DNA of 64,000 nt, taken from JAFGPS01 sp964628465. Lineage in GTDB: Bacteria; Planctomycetota; Phycisphaerae; Sedimentisphaerales; Anaerobacaceae. Location of the stretch: contig CAZVOA010000013.1 in NCBI GenBank assembly GCA_964628465.1, positions 16,511 through 80,510 on the forward strand, in the 5' to 3' direction. The position numbers and the translations under genes are program-made. Under the pieces are notes generated by a model that worked only from the letters and a program-made list of their open reading frames with translations, was not told the origin of the DNA and searched no databases. Positions 36,244 through 44,206 of this stretch are shown one piece after another; the stretch's first letter is position 1; each line of letters starts with the position of its first letter.

Positions 36244-36903
36244 TTATTTCATATGTACTACGATTTCGACTCTTCGGTTTTTGGCTTTGTTTACACTTGA
36301 GGTGTTTGAAGCAACTGGTCTGGCTTCGCCGCAAGCAACCGCCTGAATTTGTTTCTCCGACCAGCCGCGAGACACGAGGTATCTTGTAACAGACAAAGCT
36401 CTTTGAGCAGAAAGCTCCCAGTTGTCTTTCCAATCTGATTTCTGAATCGGGTCTGTATCAGTATGACCTACAACATCAACTTGCTTTCCTGAGTATTTGG
36501 ACTTCAGTACGGAATAAATAGTATTCAACTCAGCGCTTGTCGCTTTTTTCAGTTCCGCCTGGCCTGAATCAAACAAAATCGAGTTCTCCAGGGTAACAGT
36601 AATAGTACCCTCTGCCGCGTTAAAGGCGACATCAAATCCTTCGAAACCTGAAGCCTGAGCAGGTGTTTTCTTGTTTACTTCGATTTGTCTTTGGAGTTCT
36701 GCTATTGTTTTTTGATCCCTATCGATTCGTTCGGCAAGTTCCTGGGTCTGTTTCTTTTCACCATCAAGCTGGCCTTCGAGATTCTGGTTTCTCACATACA
36801 ACTTATCATATTCAGCTTTCCAGTTGGTACAGCCGGTGAGCATAGAAACGAATAATAAACCAACTATCAATACAACAATATTTTTCCTATTTGTAAACCG
36901 CAT
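36244..36903 (-). CDS. OmpA-family lipoprotein
   Basis: A 219-residue lipoprotein anchored by Cys 25 in lipobox LTGC. A coiled-coil stalk (about 30-80, rich in Glu, Gln and Lys) leads to a peptidoglycan-binding OmpA domain (about 100-219) with VVGHTDTDPIQKSDWKDN, WELSAQRALSVTRYLVSRG and KAKNRRVEIVVHMK. It should tie the outer membrane to the cell wall, as Pal does, although the coiled coil is longer than in Pal. AAGGAG precedes the ATG. It is the last gene of a leftward run of five genes from argG. Confidence 0.9.
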   Translation of the reverse strand: MRFTNRKNIVVLIVGLLFVSMLTGCTNWKAEYDKLYVRNQNLEGQLDGEKKQTQELAERIDRDQKTIAELQRQIEVNKKTPAQASGFEGFDVAFNAAEGTITVTLENSILFDSGQAELKKATSAELNTIYSVLKSKYSGKQVDVVGHTDTDPIQKSDWKDNWELSAQRALSVTRYLVSRGWSEKQIQAVACGEARPVASNTSSVNKAKNRRVEIVVHMK

Positions 36904-36935
36904 TTTGAATTCTCCTTAAATTCCGTATTTTAAAC

Positions 36936-38132
36936 TTACATTTCCTTTGTATAGGAATATATCATATAAAAATGTTCGACAATATAGTCATGGAGTATAA
37001 TAACAACAAGTATGCCAATTGACAAGAAGGGACCATAGGGAATTTGGCGAATTTTCTTAAAAAACATTTGAATTCCCACCCAGCCAAGCCCGAAAAATGG
37101 CGCTATGAAAAACGCAATCACTACCGGAAACGCGCCAACAACCGCACCAGCGGCTCCCATAAGATGCACATCGCCGAGTCCCATCGCTTCTTTGCCGAAT
37201 GCTAAAGTCCCGAAAATTCGTATTCCCCAAACGACTCCGCAACCAATAAAATAACCAAAAATACTTCCCAAAAGTCCAGACACAGCAGGATATTGTGAAA
37301 TTTTCTGCCACCAATTACCAATAGATTCATTTTTCGTCAGCCATAACATCCCGAAAGCACAGATAAATATCGGCAGAAGGAAAATAATTTCCCGAAGCGC
37401 TTCAAGGCGATGGTTGAAATTCTCGTCATCAAAATTTATGGGAATTGGGTTTGTTTCACCTGTTTTTTCTTTTGGTTTCGCCTTTTCATTTTGAGTTTCA
37501 TCTGATTCGTAACTTCTTTTAATGAAGCCAGTTACAAGAAGAATCATAGAAATTATAAGTCCAATCGCCGCTCCGAAAGCCAATGCGCCAGTTTGCGGCG
37601 AAGCAGAAGGGATAAGTTTGCTCTTATTAATCAAATCCGAATCGATAACAAACGGCGAAACAGCCGAAATTATAAACCCAGCGGCTGTAACAAACCAGCA
37701 TATCGACAACGGAATAATCCATAACTCAAGGTCAATAGCTGAAGCTGCTACAAATGCGGATAACATAATTATATGGAGCAGATAAACGAGCCAGCCGCCT
37801 TCAAGCAAAGGCGGAATTGAACTGACAAAGCCTGTGTGAAAATACAGCAGAAAAAGCCCCAGGAAAAGCACTCCAACGAGCAGTTCGACCGTGAAATATC
37901 TCGAAGATATAGGAGTTTTGCAAAATCTGCATTTCCTGCCCAATAAAATCCACGAAAACAGCGGAATATTGTCATAAAAGCGAATATGCTCGTTGCACTT
38001 TGGGCAAGCCGAAGGCGGACTCACTATAGACTTATCACGAGGAAGCCGATAAATCACAACATTCAAGAAACTGCCGATACAGCAGCCCCACGCAAAAATA
38101 AACGGTAACCAAATCAAATCCTGAATCGCCAC
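36936..38132 (-). CDS. Prepilin peptidase (A24 family, PilD-like)
   Basis: A 398-residue inner-membrane aspartic protease that cuts prepilin leaders. It has the zinc-type Cys pairs (CPKCNEHIRF and CRFCKTPIS), the first active Asp in ASAIDLELWIIP and the second in the GLGDVHLMG motif. The chain is longer than most PilD proteins because of a charged loop at about 210-250 (SYESDETQNEKAKPKEKT). The start is GTG, with AAAGGA just before it. It is the most obvious processing enzyme for the pseudopilins at 19.3 and 32.7 kb. Confidence 0.92.
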   Translation of the reverse strand: MAIQDLIWLPFIFAWGCCIGSFLNVVIYRLPRDKSIVSPPSACPKCNEHIRFYDNIPLFSWILLGRKCRFCKTPISSRYFTVELLVGVLFLGLFLLYFHTGFVSSIPPLLEGGWLVYLLHIIMLSAFVAASAIDLELWIIPLSICWFVTAAGFIISAVSPFVIDSDLINKSKLIPSASPQTGALAFGAAIGLIISMILLVTGFIKRSYESDETQNEKAKPKEKTGETNPIPINFDDENFNHRLEALREIIFLLPIFICAFGMLWLTKNESIGNWWQKISQYPAVSGLLGSIFGYFIGCGVVWGIRIFGTLAFGKEAMGLGDVHLMGAAGAVVGAFPVVIAFFIAPFFGLGWVGIQMFFKKIRQIPYGPFLSIGILVVIILHDYIVEHFYMIYSYTKEM

Positions 38133-38160
38133 GTCATTCCTTTATTTATAACTCATAAAA

Positions 38161-38544
38161 TTATTGTAATCCCATTGAACTTCGAGCTATTTTACGAAAA
38201 AAACTGCAAAGTTTTTTTGCTTCAACTGCAGATTCTTTATCAGCAGTTTCTCCAGGATAACGGAAAGCAACCGCAAAATCCGATAGATAAGCAAGGTCTT
38301 CTCGAAAAGTTTCCCAATTAGGCTCAACTTTAAGAGCTTGTTCTAATAAAACTACAAGGTCATGAATTTTACCAAAAGCAATTTCTGCTTCACATAACCG
38401 AGCTTTAAGATATTTTTCAGCACATTGCTGATAATGAAAACAGATTCCGTCATAATTCGGATTCTTTCTAACCCGACTTTCCCTCTGAGCAGTGGAAAAA
38501 TCGTTCTCGGCTTTTTCTATCCATTCAGCGGTTATCTGCTTCAT
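38161..38544 (-). CDS. HEPN-domain protein (partner of MNT nucleotidyltransferase)
   Basis: A 127-residue helical protein with the HEPN pattern: WIEKAENDFSTAQRE, then FHYQQCAEKYLKARL and KIHDLVVLLEQAL, then FRYPGET. In HepT-type toxins the RNase motif is R-x4-H-x-Y; I cannot find it here, so this may be a non-cleaving or regulatory subgroup. It overlaps the MNT gene by 20 bp, the usual pairing of a HEPN/MNT (type VII-like) toxin-antitoxin module. Whether it is a toxin is unproven. Confidence 0.83.
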   Translation of the reverse strand: MKQITAEWIEKAENDFSTAQRESRVRKNPNYDGICFHYQQCAEKYLKARLCEAEIAFGKIHDLVVLLEQALKVEPNWETFREDLAYLSDFAVAFRYPGETADKESAVEAKKLCSFFRKIARSSMGLQ

Positions 38545-38845
38545 AGAGTACCTTGCCTTTATCCATAATTTCCTTCATGAAGCAATCGCCCATTTTTATT
38601 CTTTGCTGTACTTTTTCAGGAGTTCTGATGAGAATATCTACAGGAAAATGCGGCCTTAACTGCATCCTGATTTCAACTGATTTATCAACACTCCTGCCTT
38701 CGAATTTTCCAATAACTAATAAATCAACATCAGAATTAGAGGTAAATTCACCATTGGCATAAGAACCAAAAAGAATCACACGTTCAGCATGAAACTGCTC
38801 GCCAATCATCTTACCAAATTCTCTTATTTCACTTAAGGCAACCAT
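38525..38845 (-). CDS. MNT-type nucleotidyltransferase (putative antitoxin)
   Basis: A 106-residue protein with the minimal nucleotidyltransferase motif GS-x10-DxD: Gly 27, Ser 28, Asp 39 and Asp 41 (ILFGSYANGEFTSNSDVDLL). In MntA/HepT pairs this enzyme adds AMP units to the HEPN partner and blocks its RNase. It lies 20 bp after argG and overlaps the HEPN gene by 20 bp. Confidence 0.88.
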   Translation of the reverse strand: MVALSEIREFGKMIGEQFHAERVILFGSYANGEFTSNSDVDLLVIGKFEGRSVDKSVEIRMQLRPHFPVDILIRTPEKVQQRIKMGDCFMKEIMDKGKVLYEADNR

Positions 38846-38865
38846 TTTACAGCAATATAAACTAT

Positions 38866-40089
38866 TTATTTTTTCTTTTTATTTACAAGTCCGGCGACTT
38901 TTGCCTGCAGGCCGAATAAGCGAATGAAACCTGTTGCGTCTGTCGGGTCGTATTCTGCGCCCATTACAAAGCTGGCCAAATCATTTTGATACAAACTGTA
39001 TGGGCTTGTAACTCCAGCCAGACTGCAGCGGCCTTTGAATAATTTCACCTTAACTTCGCCTGTTACGTTTCGTTGCGTTGTATTAATGAACGCATCGAGA
39101 GCTTCTCTTAATTGTGTGAACCATAAGCCGTTGTAAACCAATTCCGCATATTTAAAAGAAACCTGTTTCTTGTAATGTGCCGTATCTTTATCGAGCGTCA
39201 GGCTTTCCAATGCTTCGTGCGCAACCATCAAAATCGCTCCGCCGGGTGTTTCATAAACGCCGCGTGATTTGATACCGACGAGACGGTTTTCTACGAGGTC
39301 AACCTGTCCTACGCCGTGCTTGCCGCCGATTTTGTTCAATTCTTCGACCAGTTTCACGCCGCCAATTTTTTTGCCGTTCAATTTGACCGGAACGCCCTGC
39401 TCAAAACCAATAGTTACATAATCGGGTTTGTCTGGCGCTTTTGAAACCGGGTTGGAAATTACGAACAAATCATCTTTTGGCTCGTTGGCCGGGTCCTCAA
39501 GGTCGGCTCCCTCGTGGCTAATGTGCCAGAGATTGCGGTCGCGGGAATAAATCTTTTTCACGCTTTGTTCAATCGGAATGTTATGCTCTTTCGCGTAATC
39601 AATAGCGGCTTCACGAGAAGTAAGTTTGAAATTCCTGTCTTTCCATGGCGCGACTATTTTCAGCGATGGGTCGAGAGCCATAAACGTAAGTTCGAAACGT
39701 ACCTGATCATTACCTTTACCAGTAGCTCCGTGAGCAACGGCGGTTGCTCCTTCCTGGTGAGCTATATCAACCTGGTATTTCGCGATAAGAGGTCTGGCGA
39801 TACTCGTTCCGAGCAGATAACCGTTTTCATAAACCGCCCCTGCTTTGAGCATCGGCCAGAGATAATCTTCCACGAATTCCTTACGCAAATCCTTAACTAT
39901 GCACTTTACCGCACCGGTTGCAAGTGCTTTTTTCTTAATACCCTGCAATTCATCGCCCTGTCCCAATTCGGCCGCGAACGCGACTACTTCATAACCGTAG
40001 GTTTCTTTCAACCATGGTAATATAACACTCGTATCTAATCCGCCGCTGTAAGCCAGAACAATCTTTTCACCTTTTGATTTCTTTGCCAT
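38866..40089 (-). CDS. argG: Argininosuccinate synthase
   Basis: A 407-residue enzyme that joins citrulline and aspartate with ATP in arginine synthesis. The ATP pyrophosphatase loop AYSGGLDTSVILPWLKE is at the N-terminus, and GATGKGNDQVRFELTFMALD and KIYSRDRNLWHISHEG are other conserved parts. The C-terminus ends in a Lys-rich KKKK tail, unlike the usual end. It is the first gene of a leftward run with the HEPN/MNT pair, prepilin peptidase and OmpA lipoprotein; this mix of functions suggests coincidental packing. Confidence 0.97.
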   Translation of the reverse strand: MAKKSKGEKIVLAYSGGLDTSVILPWLKETYGYEVVAFAAELGQGDELQGIKKKALATGAVKCIVKDLRKEFVEDYLWPMLKAGAVYENGYLLGTSIARPLIAKYQVDIAHQEGATAVAHGATGKGNDQVRFELTFMALDPSLKIVAPWKDRNFKLTSREAAIDYAKEHNIPIEQSVKKIYSRDRNLWHISHEGADLEDPANEPKDDLFVISNPVSKAPDKPDYVTIGFEQGVPVKLNGKKIGGVKLVEELNKIGGKHGVGQVDLVENRLVGIKSRGVYETPGGAILMVAHEALESLTLDKDTAHYKKQVSFKYAELVYNGLWFTQLREALDAFINTTQRNVTGEVKVKLFKGRCSLAGVTSPYSLYQNDLASFVMGAEYDPTDATGFIRLFGLQAKVAGLVNKKKK

Positions 40090-40125
40090 CTATTTCTTCC
40101 CTATATATATTCATTCATAATGTTT

Positions 40126-40192
40126 GTCATTCCCGCGAAAGCGGGAATCCAGAATTGTTAGATTTAGGATTCCGCATCAAGTGCGGAATGAC
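40126..40192. repeat. Short dispersed repeat with GTCATTCC ends
   Basis: A 67-bp unit: GTCATTCCCGCGAAAGCGGGAATCC at one end and GGATTCCGCATCAAGTGCGGAATGAC at the other, each with an internal palindrome (CCCGCGAAAGCGGG and CCGCATCAAGTGCGG). Elements of this general design are widespread in bacterial genomes. It lies between argG and the korB gene. Confidence 0.75.
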
Positions 40193-40199
40193 AAGAATA

Positions 40200-40252
40200 G
40201 TAGGGTGTGCTATGCACACCAACTCAAAAACGGTGTGCATAGCACACCCTAC
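40200..40252. repeat. Perfect 21-bp inverted repeat (GTAGGGTGTGC family)
   Basis: Arms at 40200-40220 and 40232-40252 are exact reverse complements (GTAGGGTGTGCTATGCACACC and its partner), separated by 11 bp; each arm is itself nearly palindromic. A single arm with one mismatch occurs at 44177-44197. It lies directly beside the GTCATTCC repeat, in the gap between two leftward genes. Confidence 0.85.
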
Positions 40253-40361
40253 GGAGAATTATATCGACATTCCGCATAAAAACAATGAAAAGACGTGTTT
40301 TTTTATTTGTTTTGATTACAAATTAAGTTTTCATGCCCGCAGCTATTACTTCGATAATCTA

Positions 40362-41228
40362 TCATACCAAAGCATATTTGCTAATTAGCGTTTCGAGTTT
40401 TTCGTAATCTACTTCCCTGTTACAAAGCGGCGTATCATTTTGCTGGTACATGCCTGTATTTTCTTCAAAAGGCGTTTTGTCGGGATTTGTATAAAAAATA
40501 CCGAGAGGCAATTTGTCTGATTCCGTCGCCCTTTTAAACGCCGCATTTCTGTCATGACTATCGTGAGAATCTTCGAGGTAATATGTATTATCCCTGAACC
40601 ACTGATATGTATTAATCTTATTGAAAGTAACACAAGGCTGCAAAACATCAACAAGGGCATAACCTTTGTAATTGATTGCCTTTTTGAAAATCTCTATGGT
40701 TTTATCCATATCGCCGATAAATGCCCTTGCTGCGAAACCAGCGTTTAAGGCAATTGCCACAGCTAACGGATTAAATGGTTCGAGAATTACTCCCGCTACC
40801 TGAACCGGTGTTACAAAACCACGCTGGCTCGTTGGAGATGCCTGCCCTTTCGTAAGACCGTAAACCATATTGTCATGCACGATATTTGTTATATTTGGAT
40901 TTCTTCTGATTGTATGAATAAAATGATTCCCTCCTTCACCATACATATCGCCATCGCCGCTTTCAGCTATTACGGTCAAAGATGGATTGCTCGCCTTGAT
41001 AGCAGTAGCAGGCGGCAAAGCCCTGCCATGCAAACCGTTAAAGAAATTAGTTTTGAGATAATGAGGTATCTTTGCGGCTTGCCCGATACCCGATACGAGT
41101 ACGAGATTTCCGGGATCAATTTCTAATTCTTCCAAAGTCTTCTTGAGAGCATTTAATATGCCATAATTTCCGCATCCTGGACACCATGCAATATCAATAT
41201 CGCTCATATCATATTTTTCGTTTTTCAT
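40362..41228 (-). CDS. korB: 2-oxoacid:ferredoxin oxidoreductase, beta subunit
   Basis: A 288-residue subunit that binds thiamine diphosphate and 2-oxoacid. CPGCGNYGILNALKKTLEEL is the N-terminal Cys motif; the thiamine-diphosphate region is ESGDGDMYGEGGNHFIHTIR then NIVHDNMVYGLTKGQASPTS. The enzyme links 2-oxoglutarate or a related acid to ferredoxin and CoA in anaerobes, and is oxygen-sensitive. Its start is 9 bp after the alpha subunit gene. The exact substrate (oxoglutarate versus another acid) cannot be told from the sequence. Confidence 0.92.
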   Translation of the reverse strand: MKNEKYDMSDIDIAWCPGCGNYGILNALKKTLEELEIDPGNLVLVSGIGQAAKIPHYLKTNFFNGLHGRALPPATAIKASNPSLTVIAESGDGDMYGEGGNHFIHTIRRNPNITNIVHDNMVYGLTKGQASPTSQRGFVTPVQVAGVILEPFNPLAVAIALNAGFAARAFIGDMDKTIEIFKKAINYKGYALVDVLQPCVTFNKINTYQWFRDNTYYLEDSHDSHDRNAAFKRATESDKLPLGIFYTNPDKTPFEENTGMYQQNDTPLCNREVDYEKLETLISKYALV

Positions 41229-41237
41229 AATAATTTC

Positions 41238-42959
41238 CTAAAGCAATTTTTTAAGCTGCTCGACAATACTATCAGCCGCGAAACTAAGCCCGTCATATTT
41301 CAAAATATTATGGCTGATATTAACATCAGCGTGAATTTTCAAAAGCCTCGCAAATTGTCCTGTAGCATTGTTTTCAACTACAATCGTCTTTTTGGCTTTG
41401 TTAATCAGTTCGCTTGTGCTTACATGCAAAGGATATACCTGTTTGAAGTATAGAACCGCTGTGTCTTTCCTGCCAAGATTACTTACCGCTTCGTTTATGA
41501 TATTAAAAGTCGAACCCCAGCAGATAACAAGATTTTCATAGTTTTCCGGCCCAAGCAATTCGGGATGTTCGCATTCCTGTTTAATCAAATCAAGTTTTTT
41601 AAGCCTTTTGTCTTGCATTTTTATTCGCAATTCAAGGTCTTCTGTAATATGTCCCTGCTGGTCATGTTCGTCACTGTCCACGCATACCAATCCTCGCCCA
41701 AATCCCGGTATGCCCCGCGGCGAAATTCCATCTTCAGTCAGTTTATAGCGCTGGTAATCTTCAGAAGTTTCAATAAAATGCTTTTCTATTGTGCAATTTT
41801 TCAGATTGAACGGCTCGGTATTATAATAAGAATCCATAAAATACTGGTCAGTAAGTATAAACACAGGAATCTGAAATTTGTCAGCTATATTAAAAGCTTT
41901 TTGTGTCAAATAGAACGCATCTTCTAAAGTACCCGGCGCAAATATTATTCTTGGGAATTCGCCGTGACCTGCGTATAAGGCAAATTCCAAATCACCCTGC
42001 TCGGTCCTTGTTGGAAGACCTGTTGCAGGGCCGGGCCTTTGCGCCAAATGTATTACCATTGGGCTTTCCAGCATACCGGCAAGGCTTAATCCTTCAGTCA
42101 TAAGCGCAAATCCCCCACCTGAAGTGCCAACCATTGCTCTTGCCCCGGCATACCATGCCCCGATTGCCATATTGATAGCGGAAATTTCATCTTCCGCCTG
42201 TTCAGCTAAAATCCCGAACTCTTTGGCGTTTTGAGCAAGGAAAACCAGAACCGCAGTAGAAGGTGACATCGGATAAGAAGATATGAAATTACATCCGCCC
42301 GCGATAGCGCCTAATCCAACAGCATCAGAGCCGCTGACAAGAATCTGTTTCTTGACTGAATCACTGGTCGGGGCTTCGATTTTTATACTGCGAAAATTTT
42401 CAAGTTTGACAGCTTTTTCATATCCCGCCTTTAAGGCTTCAATATTCTTTTCTAATATTTCTTTGGATTTGTTCTTAAAAAATTGTTCAAGACAATCTAT
42501 CGCTTCATCTGGTTTTGTCGATAAAGCACTTAAAAGAGCGCCAACAGCAACCGTGTTTGAATAAATCTTGTTGCCGATATTAGCCGCTATTCCCGAAAAT
42601 GGTATATCAAGCAACCTTTTTATATCATCCACTTCGTCGGCTAAAGCTTCTTTTTCACCGATTATCAAAGTTTCCGGAGTAATTCTCTTTTTGAGATGCT
42701 GTACAGCGCCTTTATTAAGTCCGACGAGAATATCAATTCGGTCGATAAAAGCGCAAACAGGCTTATCAGATATTCTAATGGCGGTGGAATTCATCCCGCC
42801 GCGAACCCTTGACATATATTCTTTGGTCGCGAAAACATGATAACCATTTGCTTTAAATACACTCGTGAATAGTTTTTCGACTGTCTGTATTCCCTGTCCC
42901 GCCTGGCCGCACAAGACAACAGAAATATCCCCTACCTTTTTTGCTGACGAATTAGTCAT
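41238..42959 (-). CDS. korA: 2-oxoacid:ferredoxin oxidoreductase, fused gamma-alpha subunit
   Basis: About 573 residues. The N-terminal 190 residues are the gamma domain (VVLCGQAGQGIQTVEKLF) and the rest the alpha domain, with NFISSYPMSPSTAVLVFLAQ and EDEISAINMAIGAWYAGARA. The ATG at 42959 is chosen because GGGGAG lies 10 bases before it; a longer frame from 43055 would run into the ferritin-like gene. It is transcribed together with korB and probably the ferritin-like gene upstream (53-bp gap). Confidence 0.93.
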   Translation of the reverse strand: MTNSSAKKVGDISVVLCGQAGQGIQTVEKLFTSVFKANGYHVFATKEYMSRVRGGMNSTAIRISDKPVCAFIDRIDILVGLNKGAVQHLKKRITPETLIIGEKEALADEVDDIKRLLDIPFSGIAANIGNKIYSNTVAVGALLSALSTKPDEAIDCLEQFFKNKSKEILEKNIEALKAGYEKAVKLENFRSIKIEAPTSDSVKKQILVSGSDAVGLGAIAGGCNFISSYPMSPSTAVLVFLAQNAKEFGILAEQAEDEISAINMAIGAWYAGARAMVGTSGGGFALMTEGLSLAGMLESPMVIHLAQRPGPATGLPTRTEQGDLEFALYAGHGEFPRIIFAPGTLEDAFYLTQKAFNIADKFQIPVFILTDQYFMDSYYNTEPFNLKNCTIEKHFIETSEDYQRYKLTEDGISPRGIPGFGRGLVCVDSDEHDQQGHITEDLELRIKMQDKRLKKLDLIKQECEHPELLGPENYENLVICWGSTFNIINEAVSNLGRKDTAVLYFKQVYPLHVSTSELINKAKKTIVVENNATGQFARLLKIHADVNISHNILKYDGLSFAADSIVEQLKKLL

Positions 42960-43012
42960 CTCTGATAACTCCCCTTCTTTATCATTTATATATTCAATTG
43001 TATCAATTTTCG

Positions 43013-43495
43013 TTAGTATTCTTCCAAATGGTACCACTCCGCATCTTCCAGCCATTCTTTCGGCCTTGAAACAAAGTTAATTATATTCTCAAGCAGAAAA
43101 TAATGTTTTTCTTCTTCCTTGGCCAATTCGATAAACAATTTCTTATTCTCGACCAAATCCGCCTGCTGTGCTTTTTCATTGTAGAACTGCTGGCTTTTCT
43201 TTTCTATTTCCTGAGCTTTTTCATACAATTTTATCTGCTTTTTGTCAAATTCAAATTCCTGCTTCTGCTTTTTCATTTTAACAAAAATATTTTTTGCATC
43301 GTCCAGGATAGTAGTCGCCACCATTTGGTATTGATTCTGTTTCATACTTTCTATGGCTTGAAAATGTTTGACTTCTTCGTCGGCTAACATTGTTAAAATC
43401 GCATAAAGACCTTTATTGTTTACCTTTGCGGCTATTTCGCGATAGAAGCCTTCCCCGTCCTTCTCCATTTGTAAAGCATATTCAAATATATCCAT
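43013..43495 (-). CDS. Ferritin-like / rubrerythrin-related protein
   Basis: About 160 residues with two helical repeats, each with a Glu and an ExxH-type iron site: EKDGEGFYREIAAK ... EEVKHFQAIE and EKKSQQFYNEKAQQ ... EEEKHYFLLENI. This is the four-helix di-iron fold of rubrerythrins, without the C-terminal rubredoxin domain. It could remove peroxide or bind iron. GGAGG 8 bases before ATG 43495 sets the start. Its place before korA suggests protection of an oxygen-sensitive enzyme (inference). Confidence 0.85.
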   Translation of the reverse strand: MDIFEYALQMEKDGEGFYREIAAKVNNKGLYAILTMLADEEVKHFQAIESMKQNQYQMVATTILDDAKNIFVKMKKQKQEFEFDKKQIKLYEKAQEIEKKSQQFYNEKAQQADLVENKKLFIELAKEEEKHYFLLENIINFVSRPKEWLEDAEWYHLEEY

Positions 43496-43628
43496 ATTTA
43501 ACACCTCCCAATGTCACTATATATTCGATATCCAAGTATCTACTTATTAATTAAATATACTGATACTTTGTAAAAAACATTTCATCAATTGTCAAGGAAT
43601 ATAATATTTCCTTTATTATTAAGAGTCT

Positions 43629-44129
43629 TTAATCCTTGAATTTTATTTCTGGTGCTGGCTTGCCAATATGTTGGTATGTTTTTTCAAGTTCAGAAAGAAA
43701 TTTCTCTTTTTCCAATCTAACTGCATAACCTTCCAGATATAGAACATTGACTTGCTCTTGTTTATAGCCGCTCAAGTATTCTGGATTTTCATAAGCAATA
43801 ATATACTTTTCTTTTGCTTCTGCGTCTTTGAATGAGTGACCTCTTATGTATATATAACTGGGACCATTAAAATCTACAGGTTTAAGAGGCGATGTAAGAA
43901 TATAATCTCTTGAACTACCATAATATTCTTTTGTCTGTTCTAAATTATCGGGAAACACATCATTATTGTCTTCCGCATACATCAATAAGCCTAATCCAAT
44001 ATGTTTTAAGCGAATTATTGACTGCACATATCCATAAGTTGTCTTCGTCTTAGTAAAAAAAGGCATAATTACAAGATACAATGCGAAAATAAAAATACCA
44101 ACAAATAAAAAGACCTTTTTCTTTGACAT
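43629..44129 (-). CDS. Membrane-anchored leaderless pseudopilin-like protein
   Basis: A 166-residue protein with an N-terminal membrane helix (KVFLFVGIFIFALYLVIMPF) but no FTxIEL cleavage motif. The rest resembles a pseudopilin body: IRLKHIGLGLLMYAEDNNDV, GPSYIYIRGHSF and a degraded C-terminal NVLYLEGYAVRL in place of the DGH motif. It is clearly homologous to the C-terminal 140 residues of the next gene, including the final EIKFKD. The two genes are probably a duplication. Function unknown. Confidence 0.72.
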   Translation of the reverse strand: MSKKKVFLFVGIFIFALYLVIMPFFTKTKTTYGYVQSIIRLKHIGLGLLMYAEDNNDVFPDNLEQTKEYYGSSRDYILTSPLKPVDFNGPSYIYIRGHSFKDAEAKEKYIIAYENPEYLSGYKQEQVNVLYLEGYAVRLEKEKFLSELEKTYQHIGKPAPEIKFKD

Positions 44130-44176
44130 AAGTCGTTCCTTTCGACATTGTCACTTAACTGGGCATCCATATGAAT

Positions 44177-44197
44177 GGTGTGCAAAGCACACCCTAC
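44177..44197. repeat. GTAGGGTGTGC family palindrome, single arm
   Basis: GGTGTGCAAAGCACACCCTAC differs at one base from the arm at 40232-40252. It lies in the 77-bp gap between the two homologous genes. Confidence 0.7.
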
Positions 44198-44206
44198 CGC
44201 TTCTAA

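Noticed and set aside
38866..40089. argG, HEPN/MNT, prepilin peptidase and OmpA genes as a functional operon
   Set aside because: They share strand and short gaps, but their roles are unrelated, so I treat them as packed neighbours only.
42960..43055. Longer start of the alpha-subunit gene at 43055
   Set aside because: It would overlap the ferritin-like gene and lacks a ribosome-binding site, whereas the ATG at 42959 has GGGGAG.
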